Positions 44,512 through 55,096 of a stretch of DNA of 64,000 nt are shown here, piece after piece. A program made the translations under genes and the position numbers. Within the stretch, counting starts at the first letter, position 1. The number at the start of each line of letters is the position of its first letter. Where the stretch lies: NCBI RefSeq assembly GCF_000715075.1, contig NC_134102.1, positions 100,896,266 through 100,960,265 on the forward strand, written 5' to 3'. The DNA comes from Nicotiana tabacum. Taxonomy: Eukaryota; Streptophyta; Magnoliopsida; Solanales; Solanaceae. The notes below the pieces were generated by a model. It did not search any database. It saw only the letters and a list, made by a program, of their open reading frames with translations, and was not told the DNA's origin.

Positions 44512-45383
44512 CTTATATTTCTGATGTGTTAGCAACAATTACTACTTGTCAATGGGCGCAACTGTTCGGAAAAAATTAAAGGCATTAAAACTGACGCTTT
44601 TTTCATCTTTGGTTTCATGAAACGTCCCAAAGAATTGAATAAGACAAATTATCCTGTCAGTGTTCAATCCATATTTCCTGTAAAATATAAATTCAATCCA
44701 TATTTCCTGTAAAATATAAAATCATAATTCACACTTCATACACGACAATGTCTTTCATGCAATTCTTTCTGAAAAGTGTATAAACAGAAGGAAATAGATA
44801 TTCTTACCAGTCACGACCAATTATGAAAATGGCCGATGTAACATCGTCATTGTTGATTTTGTCGAAGTTCATCTAAAAGGCTATTACCGTTGTCCATAAT
44901 AATCTCAGTGTTGGTTGCTCTTTCAATTTTCAAATTTCTTATATTTCTGCTTTGTTAGCAGCAGTTTGTCAATGGGTGCAACAGTTCGAAAAAAATTAAA
45001 GACATTAAAACTGACGCCTTTTCATCTTTGGTTTCATTGAATGTCCCAAAGTATTCAATAAGGCAAGTTATCCTATCGTTGACAAATCCTTATTTCATGA
45101 TCTATTATGTGCTTCGCTTTTATGCCCATGATAATTTTGTCTGTAAAATATAAAATCATAATTCACACTTCATAGATGACAATGTCTTTTACTCAATTCT
45201 TTCTGAAAAGTGTATATACAAAAGGAAATAGATATTCTCACCAGTCACGACCAATTGTGAAAGTGACTGATGGTAGACTAGGAACTCGTGTTTTAGCTAC
45301 ATTTTACACTCTAATTACTATACTTTTATTGTATTTGAGCCTAACTGTTAGTACTGTGTACTTATTACGTGTGTGTTATATTG
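44512..45383. repeat. Local repeat, copies B and C in tandem (period about 420 bp)
   Basis: gtcaatgggcgcaactgttc at about 44547 and gtcaatgggtgcaacagttc at about 44968 mark the two copies. Each continues through cattaaaactgacgc and cataattcacacttcata. No coding signal beyond short chance frames. Confidence 0.85.
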
Positions 45384-45449
45384 TGTAGGATATGATTTCG
45401 AGTGAAGAAGCAAGTTTGAAGCTAAAATGGATGATTTGGAGCTTTGAAG

Positions 45450-46702
45450 TAGGGGTGGACATTCGGTATTTCGGTTCGGTATTCGGTTTATCAATTGTAT
45501 ATACCAAATACCGTACCAAAGTATTTCGGTACGGTTCGGTATTTCTTATTTTGGTTCGGTACGGTTTCGGTTTAATAATCGCTAAATAAGCAACACTAAC
45601 GAATGACAATAATCGCTAAATTCAACACTAAGCAGTAAGCAACAGTGCACGATTCAAGGCAACACTAACGAGTGAAAGTGTGCAAGTGCAACAGTGCACA
45701 ATTCAAACTTCAAAGCAAATGCAATAACGATTAACGAGTGCACAATTCTGTGCAATAATGCACTGTGCACAATGATTAACGAGTGCAACATCTTCACAAT
45801 GCACAATTCAAACTTCAAAGGCTCAAAGCTGCCAATTCAAAGTGCACATTGCACAATTCAAAGCTGCCAATTCTGCCTAACTCACAAATAACCACAATTC
45901 AAATCTACCAATTCTGCCTAACTCACAAATAACCACAATTCAAGTTTAACACAGTGCAACAAAATTAAACAAAAAATAGAGACTCTAACAGTGAAACAAT
46001 AGCAGCAGAATTAACTTAGTCTTAAATTATACCCCAAAACTCAATACTACAGCTACATCAAAATTCATACCCCAAAATTCAAAATAACATTCCTTCTCCA
46101 ACAGTACAACTATTATTATAAAAAAAACTGAAGATTGAAAAATGAAAAGTTATGAACCTGTTGAAGAGATGAAGATTAAAGAATGAAGGTAAAAAATGAG
46201 GAAACCAGCAGTCACACTTGAGAGTCGTCGGCGTCGAGGTCGTGAAGTCGCCGTGTCGTCGTCTAACTTGTCTCTATCGCGTCGAGGTTCTCACTTCTCT
46301 GAGTTCTCTCTCACAGTCACAGCCGATCTCTATTTTCTTAGGTTAGGTTTATGTTTCTCCCTTTCTAATTTCCTATAGTGAAGTGAAACTAGGGAAAGAC
46401 TAAAAAAGGTAAGAGTTGGGCCTTATTGGGTTGCGCTGGGCACTAGGGCAGCATAGAGAATTAGAGATACAACATATTGGGTTGGACTGGGCAGTATAGG
46501 TCCAACATAAAATTCTTTCAAAATTCGGTATTTCGGTATACCGAAATTTTAAGATCCTAATACCGAGGACCGTGCCGTTATACCGAAATACCGAAAATGT
46601 AATACCGAATTATACCGAAATACCGAAAAAACCAAAACCGAAATATTAAATTAATTCGGTCCGGTTCGGAATTTAGTTTTTCGGATTTTATGCCCACCCC
46701 TA
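45450..46702. mobile_element. Non-autonomous hAT element, 1253 bp
   Basis: Inverted ends TAGGGGTGGACAT and TAGGGGTGGGCAT (complement of 46690-46702), flanked by exact 8-bp duplications ctttgaag at 45442-45449 and 46703-46710. Subterminal zones are packed with inverted copies of ttcggtatttcgg and taccgaaatacc, likely transposase binding sites. The interior has acaattcaaacttcaaag and cacaattcaaagctgccaat repeats and no transposase coding. Confidence 0.93.
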
Positions 46703-47001
46703 CTTTGAAGTCTGAGTAGAAGCCCAAGATATTAAGTCAGGATCACATTTGGGGCTGGAGGACCAAGTTTAGATGTCAAAAAGTGAGAAAAAAGATTACT
46801 CTGAGAAAAATGCACTACCGCACCGTGCCATGCGCCGAAGGGCGCGGGTCGCTAGTGCAAAATTCTTGCAGAGTAAAAAAATAGGCCTCTGAACTTTTTC
46901 ACTAATGCGGCGCATGGTGCGCCGCGGAAGTGTATTTTCTCGCCAAATTTTTCCACTTTGGCTTGGAAAGGATAGTTTCGTCCGGACCCGTTCTTACATG
47001 G

Positions 47002-47008
47002 TATAAAT
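47002..47008 (+). promoter_or_regulatory. TATA box of the Athila LTR
   Basis: tataaat in the context catggtataaatacatc, downstream of a short CG-rich stretch (46815-46925). Placed as expected for an LTR promoter. Confidence 0.5.
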
Positions 47009-49926
47009 ACATCAAAACAAGAATTTAAGAGGACTTTGACCTTGGAAGCTTTTGGAGAGCATTGGAGGCTACAAGACACAAGATTTCATCATCTTTCCAT
47101 CAATTCAAAACGGGAGTTTGGATTGTAATGTTAGATTGATGTTTTCTTACTCTTTAATTATATTTGTGATGACTAGCTCCATGATTTTGGAGTAATTTCC
47201 CTTCGGGTTTGACGGATATGGTGTTTTGATTGTTATTTGTGGATTTTAACTCTAGTTTTTTGCTCGTTTATGGATCTTTAAATTGTTTGCAACTTTATTC
47301 ACTAGTTTATTTAATCGAAAGAGGAATATTATGACCATTATCGTGCATTATTTTGTTTGGTTTAATTCAGTGATTCTCTTAAGTAATCGAAAGAGCTTAT
47401 TGAATTGTTGATTAAATCAAGTTAAGAGAGTATTCGAGAGACATTTTCCTGAACACTAATCCATAAATGCATGCTTGGATATTTTCACAGTTCTTATATT
47501 AATTCACCTCGTAAAGTTAAGATTTAATCGAGAGAGGAGTCTTGACTATACGTTTGAACTAATCATCGAGTGAATTCGTGAGAATCATTAGAACATTAGA
47601 GTGAATGGAACTACAGTTGGGTCCCAAATAGCTATCTTGCACCTATCATGTCACGACCCTTATTTCTCTCATTGATATTTCAGTGTTGCTCCACTCTTGT
47701 CTTCTAGTGATAAATAGTTAAGTGTTTTAGTTTCTGTAGCACCCCGAAAAATTTCGAAGTACTTAAGCACCATTAATAAAGTTGATGTGCGCTAATTATA
47801 GTATTTTGTGTGCAGACGAGGACTATTAATATGATGGATATCAATTGGATATGATAATAAGTGTACGATGCATATTATAAGTGATGTGGGGTCTAAGGAT
47901 AGCCCTAAGTCCAAGTCAAGTTGAAAATTTTATGATAGGTTTCGGCATCGAATGTAGAAGTTGGAAATTTCATAATAGACTAAAGTTTCAAGTGAGTTCG
48001 CACAAGACCTAACTTAAAATGAGCATAACTCTCAGGATACAAAGTGTTATATGGTGTATTAACTATAACATGAAATATCTTCGAGTCTAGTTTCTAACGC
48101 TTTAAACCGTTTGTCATTTGGACATTCCTACAAGAAGTTATGACCAAATTACCAAAGGCTGGCAGAGGAGTCTGTGGATGCGAAGCATCCGGAGCCGCGT
48201 CCGAAAGAAAGACTAACAGTTAAGTGCAGCCATAGCATCCAGGTCCGCATCCGAGCTTCGAAGAGGAGTGAACTGATGATGCAAAGCATGTGAGGCCGCA
48301 TCCAAAACCCAGAAATCTGGGCCTATAAATACAAGGTCGGGGGAGCAGAGTATTCTGAGTATTTGGGGGTTAGGGTTCTTGAGATGAAGGGGCAATTTTG
48401 AACTCAAATCAAGTCCAATCTACTAAGATAAGTGTTAATGATGTTTTGGGTTGATTCTTACTCAATATACATGAGTTCTAACATCATTCTTGCATCCAAA
48501 TGCTTGATTTCATCATCAAATCCTAAAAAACACTAAAATCACCAAAGTTGTGATTTTTCAAGATTGAGCTACTAGAGGTAATTTCAATGCTTCAAACTCG
48601 TTTATTATGAGTAGTTAGAAGTATTTGAAGCATTTTTTTACAAGTTTTAATGGTTGAAAGATTAGATTATAAAACTCTAGTTCATGGTAAGAATAGTACT
48701 TTTGAAAAAATAAGAGAGAAGATGAATGGTAATTTTGGCGATGAAATTTATGAATACAATGAACCTATAAACTTATTTGTTAGCAAAAGATGGAAGTGAT
48801 CAACTAAATAATTACCCGAATTGTATATTTTACAAGTGTTGATTATGGAAGACGATGAATAGTAAGTTATTGGAAATGGACAATTGATGTAGTTTCATTG
48901 ATGAATTCGAATGGGTATTAAAACATAAGAATGAAGTTGAATGATCTAGCATGTAAAATTATTTGGCGATTTGAGTTGTTGGAGGCTTGTAGCCATCTTA
49001 TGATCCATATATGGATGTTGATCAATATCTTAGGTCATATTTTGATGTAAATAGGATATCTAATTGTAGATATCAACTTGTTGGTGATGTTGAGCATTTT
49101 AATCAACATTGGAATGATGGAGGAGGATTAAAAACTTGTGAATGTTAATAAAGCAAAAGCGAGGTAAGTTGATTAAAACTTTTTCTACTTGAGGGACTTT
49201 CTCTAAAAGTATGTTTTGAGTTAATACTTAGGTTGTTTGCAAATGTGCTTTTGTGTTTGTGGGGACAAACAAGTACGGATGTCTCCATATACTAGAATAT
49301 TATGTTGCATATATAGTGTCATGCCGTTTTATAAATTTTTATTTTAAATCTTATTGGCAAAATGACACTCAAGGTAAATGTTATAAATTTTTATAAAAAC
49401 TTACGTATTTACAAGAGTATACATATTTGAGTGCTAAAGATAGTTTTCATGGAAAGTATTTCTTTTGGAAATTGACGAACAGAATGGCACTTGTGGTATC
49501 TTTTAAAGATTGATGTTAAATTGCTAAAAGCTTTAGCATGTAAAAGTGTGATTTATTTAATTTTTGTTCAAATGATTTAGATTTTCTATAAATGCTATGA
49601 GTTGATAAAAATAGATCTTTTAAAGCTACTATGCTATGAATCTATTTTTGAAGTATCAAATATTTTGGGAGTTACTTGTGTTCACCAAGATTGATTTCGA
49701 ATATATTGAGTTCGTTATCATGAAACTACACGTGCCGGTGTAGGCATAGATGGCCACTTTGTGGTATAGACTATGACAAAGTACTCTCCCTCAAGAGGGT
49801 ACTATTTTGTACTATTATTAGCATGGCTGAGTCGATTCGTACGGCACTACGATGAGACGACCTGAGCAAGTAGGGTATATGATACTTGCCGCTAGGTACA
49901 TTACCAAGTTGACCTTCTTATATCGG

Positions 49927-52845
49927 TGTAACGACCCGACTGGTTATTTTGAGAGATGTAGCCCCATTCCCCCATTTACTGGTCAATTTATACTTTACAT
50001 TTGTTATGTGACTTGCCGGGTTGATTAGTTTGGGTCCGGCGAGGTTTTAGGAATGAATCGGAACACTTAGTTCCAAGGTTTAAAGTATAAGTTGAAATAG
50101 TGAACGGATATCGACTTATATGTAAAAGACCCCGAAATAGAGTTTTGATGATTCCAATAGCTCTGTATGGTAATTTTGGACTTAGGAGCATGTCCGAAAT
50201 TTTTTTTGGAAGTCCGTAGTGGAATTTGGTTTGAAATGGCGAAAGTTAAATTTTTGGAAAGTTTGACCGGTGAGTTGACTTTTTGATATCGGGGTCGAAA
50301 TCCAGTTCTGAAAATTTTCATAGCTCCATTGTGTCATTTATGACTTGTGTGCAAAATTTGAGGTCAATTGGACTTGATTTGATAGGTTTCGACATCGAAT
50401 GTAGAAGTTAGAAATTCTTAAAGTTCCTTAAGCTTGAATTGGGGTATGATTCATGGTTTTAGCGTTGTTTTATGTGATTTGAGGTTTCAACTAAGTTCGT
50501 ATGATATTTTAAGACTTGTTGGTGTATTTGGTTGAGGTCCCGAGGGCCTCGGGTGAGTTTCAGATGGTTAACGAATCAAGAATTGAAGTTGGGAGACTGC
50601 TGAAGTTGAGTTTGCTGGTTTTTGGCTGATCTGTTTTCCTTCATGGAGGTCAAAATCGAGGCCAGGCAATCGAGGGCAGTGCCTGGACAAAGACTTTAAG
50701 TTATAAAATGGGGGCTTCGTCCCATTTTCTATTTTTAACAAATTGGAGCTTTGGGAGAGGCGATTTTTGAGAGATTTTCAAGGAAAAATATTGGGGTAAG
50801 TGATTCTAACTCGGATTTGGTCAATATACACGAATATATCATTATTTTCATCATTTAATTAGTGTTTTAAGATGGAACTTTGGAAATTTTTTTAGAAATC
50901 TCATAAAATAAATTTTTGAGATTCCGGTGTCGATTTGGAGTCGGATTTGAGTGAAACTAGTATGGTTGGACTTGTAATTGAATGGGTTGTCGGATTTTGT
51001 GAGTTTTGTCGAGTTTCGAGGCATGGTCTCCGGTGTGATTTTTAGCCGATTTGGGATTTGATGTAGAATTCGATCTTTATCATTTGTAATTGCTTACTTG
51101 GGCTTTATCTGGTGTATCTGAGTTGCTTTTGGCTAGTTTTGAGCCGTTCGGAGGTCGCTACGCGCGTGATGGCATTTTTGGAGCATCGCTTGACTTGCGC
51201 GATGTTGGAATTTGCTTGTTCAAGATAAGTAACTCTTCTAAACTTAGTGCTGAGGGTATGAAATCCCAAATTACGTGTGTGTACAAGGGCTAAATATGAA
51301 AGATTATGTCTTTAAATTGTATAGAGCACTGTTGCATATTAAATTAAATTATTTTATTCTGTTATATTCATCATCATTAATATATTTTCGTTTTTTAAGT
51401 TTGTCTGACCTGTTCCTGCTAAGTGTTTTACCTGTTTAGTTGAAACTCTATTTCTTTTGTTCTGTGCATTACTTGAAGGATGAATTTCTTAATTTAAATA
51501 TTATTAAAAATGAAGTATTTTATATTTAAAATTTTAATATTTAGACAAGGTGTTAAATTTGTGAAATATTATTTTTGCTAAATCTTTTGTGAGATTTTTG
51601 TACTCATTGTGATGGAGCCGTGAGCTCTTTATTATGGAAAATATTGTTGTTGATTTATTTTGGCATGAGCCGTAAGCTCTTTATTATGAAACAATATTAT
51701 TGTTTATTTATTTTGGCAAGTTGAAATATTTGGGCTCTTGAAGTGCAAATTATGATATATTGTGATATTGATACGCATGCGGTGGTATAAAGTCTGGGTG
51801 TTAAAACGCATGTGGTGAGATAAGGGTGGCTTGATACACGTGGCTAGTAGGGAAACTACTAGAAATCATGCGGTATGATAAAGGTGGCTAAAACGAAGGA
51901 TGCTATTTCGGAAAAAATATTTTCTTTAAAATTTAATGTGAAGGCTCCTGTGGTGATATAAGAAAATGAGATATTGTGAATTTATTTATGATTTGGGACT
52001 ACGAGGCGGTACCTCGGGAGTACCCTTGTTGATATTTCTTTATTGCTGCATTGTCTTTGGTAAGCACCCTCCATAATATTTATGATTTGCTCTAATGGTA
52101 AGCACCCTCCACTTCCAACCAAGAGGTTGTGAGTTCGAGTCATCCCAAGAGTAAGGTAGGGAGTTCTTGGAGGGAAGGATGCCGAGGGTCTATTGGAAAC
52201 AACCTCTCTACCCCAGGGTAGGGATAAGGTCTGCGTACACACTACCCTCCCCAGACCCCATTAGTGGATTATACTTGGTTGTTGTTGTTGTTGTTGCATT
52301 GTCTTTGGTTATTTTTGGTGTTTTCCTTAAAGTTGTAAATTTCTGTTTTCCTTCCGCGATGTGTTAATTGCCCTTATTCTGTGTAGTTAAATTGTGATAT
52401 ACTACTTACTTGATTTATCCCCATTGTAATTATTGTTATTATTATATTGTTAAACTTTTCTCCTTGACTTTTATTATTCTAGTAAGGCCTGACCTGACCT
52501 CGTCTCTACTCTACCGAGGTTAGGCTTGGCACTTACTGGGTACCGTTATGGTGTACTCATACTACGCTTCTGCATATCTTTTGTGCAAATTCAGGTACAT
52601 CTTATCAGACCATGCATAAGTGAATTAGCCGTACGAGGAGATTTTGAGGTATATCTGTCAGCGTCCGCAGACTCCGGAGTCCCCTTCTATCCTTATTATG
52701 TTGTTTCCTTATTTTCTTTAGACTCTGATATATAGAGATATCGAAGATAAATCCTTAGAAGCTTGTGACTTATTTATAGGCTTACCTAGTCTTAGAGACT
52801 AGGTGCTATCACGATATCTTATGGAGGGAATTTGGGGCCGTGACA
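49927..52845 (+). repeat. 5' LTR of Tekay-2
   Basis: 2919 bp including a SINE of about 234 bp. TATA box TATAAAA at 50702-50708. Positions of about 51025-51290 do not align with the 3' LTR although both sides do, suggesting recombination. A deletion of about 80 bp near 52775 relative to the 3' LTR is also present. Confidence 0.9.
52062..52295 (+). mobile_element. TS-type SINE in the Tekay-2 5' LTR
   Basis: Head with gctctaatggtaagcacc and gagttcgagtcat (B-box-like), body ggtctgcgtacacactaccc, tail (GTT)n. A 14-bp duplication gcattgtctttggt flanks it (52048-52061, 52296-52309). The 3' LTR at about 60053-60066 carries the same target uninterrupted. Confidence 0.93.
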
Positions 52846-52848
52846 AGT

Positions 52849-52860
52849 TGGTATCAGAGC
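52849..52860 (+). other. Primer binding site of Tekay-2
   Basis: TGGTATCAGAGC, a 12-base match to the complement of the initiator tRNA-Met 3' end, 3 bases after the LTR. Confidence 0.88.
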
Positions 52861-53047
52861 TCTAGGTTCATAGGTGTTATGAGTCACAAATTGATTTAGT
52901 AGAGTCTCACATATCGGTACGAAAATGTCTGTACTTATATTTGGGAGGCTATGTAACTGTTAGGAAAATGTTCACTTCTTTGATTCCTTATCGTGCGCAT
53001 TTGTTGACTTCGAATTTCTAAACCATTGTCTTTCTATTCTCTCACAG

Positions 53048-55096
53048 ATGGTGAGAACACGTACAACTGGATCCGATGATCAGACACCCATACGAACTGC
53101 TGCAGAGGAACACCAGTAGATCCAGTTGGAGAACATGCACCTGAGATTCCTGTTACTACTCCTGCACTTCAGGAGACTTTTGGCCATTTTTTGAGCATGT
53201 TTGGCACTCTAGCTCAAGCAGGGTTAATTCCACTTACTCCTGCCACATCTCAGGCCAGGGGAGTACCACATACTCCCGCCGCCCGTACCCAGAGCCACGG
53301 GCCCAAGTTGACCATGCCCCAAAGGTTATACCAGTGCAATTAGTTATTCCAGTTTGGCCCGAGGCTAGAGTAGAAGTTTCGGAGGGGGAGCAACTCAGGC
53401 TCGAGAGGTACAAAAAGTACCACCCTCCCACTTTCAGCGGTTTGGATTCCAAGGATGCTCAGGGTTTTCTCGAGAAATGTCACCGTATCCTCCGTACTAT
53501 GGGTATTGTGGATTCCATGGGGGTTTTTTCACGGCATTCCAGCTTAGAGGAGTGGCCTACCAGTGATGGCGGGCATATGAGTTGGATAGTCCGGCTGAGG
53601 CAGCTTCTCTCTCTTGGACTCAATTTTCAGATATATTCTTGAGGGAGTATGTTCCTCAGAGTCTTAGAGATGCATGGCACGCAGAGTTTGAGCAGCTGCG
53701 CTAGGGTGCTATGACCGTGTCAGAGTATGCGGACCGATTCAGTGATTTGGCTAGGCATGGACCATCCTTGGTTGCTACTGTTCGAGAGTGGGTTCATCAA
53801 TTTGTTGAGGGAATCCACCTTAGTATCAGATTCAGTATGGCCCGAGAACTGGAGATGGATATCACATACCAACAGGTGGTGTCAATTGCTAGGAGATTGG
53901 AGGGTATGCGGACTCGGGAGAGAGAAGAGAGGGAAGCTAAGAGACCTCGGGATTCTGGCATATATAACAGTTCTCATGCCCCAGCTGCAGCCCGTCATGG
54001 TAGAGGCTATGTGAATCATCCTATTCATTCAGCACTTCCAGCTTCCAGCGTTATTCCGGCTACTCCCAGACCCCAGGTTCTATATTATGCACCGCCAATG
54101 TCTACTGTACCTCCTCTACGGGGTGCTTTCAGTGGGCAGTCTAGTCGATCAGGCCAGAGCCAGTCCCAACAGCCACGTCCTCCGAGGGCTTGTTTTAAGT
54201 GTGGTGACATTCGTCATATAATGAGGGATTGCCCCAGATTTATGAGGGGTGCACCTTCACAGATTTCTCAGGCCCCACCTATTCCACAGGGCCCTCGGCC
54301 TTCTCAAGCCATGATTACTACACCAGTTGCTACTCCACCTGCACATCCAGCTAGAGGTGGAGGTCGGACAGGTAGAGGTCGCCCCAGAAGGGGAGGCCAG
54401 GCCAGATATTATGCCCTTCCTGCTAGGACGGAGGCAGTTGCATCTGATTCTGTTATCACACATGTTGTTCCGGTCTGTCATAAAGATGCATTAGTCTTAT
54501 TTGATCCAGGCTCCACTTATTCTTATGTGTCATCTTATTTTGCCCCGTATTTGGGCATATCCCGTGATTCTTTGAGTTTTTCTGTTTATGTATCTTTACC
54601 CGTGGGTGAATCTATTATTGTTGACAGCATGTATCGGTCGTGTTTGATTGTTATCAGTAGTATTGAGATCAGAACTGATTTATTATAACTCAGTATGGTG
54701 GATTTCGATATTATTTTGGGCATGGACTGGTTGTTGCCCTATCACGCTATCCTTGATTGTCACGCCAAGACGGTGACGTTGGTTATGCTAGGTCTACCAC
54801 GGCTATAGTGGAGAGGTACCTTGGATCATGTTCCTAGCAAGGTTGTTTCATTTTTTAAGGCTCAACGAATGGTTGAGAAGGGGTGCGATGCGTATCTGGC
54901 CTATGTGATAGATGTTAGTGTCGATACTCTCACCGTGGAGTCAGTTCCTGTAGTAAGGGATTTTCCTGATGTATTTCCCACGGATCTTCCGGGTATGCCA
55001 CCCGACAAGGATATTGACTTTGGCATTAATTTGTTAACAGGCACTCAGCACATTTCTATTCCACCATATCGTATGGCCCCAGCAGAATTGAAATAA
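53048..55096 (+). pseudogene. Tekay-2 gag and protease, broken
   Basis: Starts MVRTRTTG at 53048, like Tekay-1. Gag pieces are at 53334-53642 (PTFSGLDSKDAQGFLEKCHR) and 53711-54688 (MTVSEYADRFSDLARHG). The CCHC knuckle is CFKCGDIRHIMRDC (about 54191-54232), where His replaces the usual Gly before His. Protease follows (LFDPGSTYSYVSSYFAPYLG). The linker 54821-55096 ends at PPYRMAPAELK. Stops near 53116, 53703, 54686 and 54807 and two frame changes disable it. The 53703 stop is shared with Tekay-1. Confidence 0.88.

Noticed and set aside
46200..46378. 60-codon Ser/Arg-rich open frame
   Set aside because: Internal to the non-autonomous hAT, with no similarity and no support as a gene.
48213..48407. 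64-codon minus-strand frame
   Set aside because: Falls in the CG-rich block of the solo LTR and has no family resemblance.
51090..51293. 67-codon open frame
   Set aside because: Lies in the mosaic part of the LTR; no protein similarity recognised.
53727..54014. 95-codon open frame
   Set aside because: Shadow frame of Tekay-2 gag.
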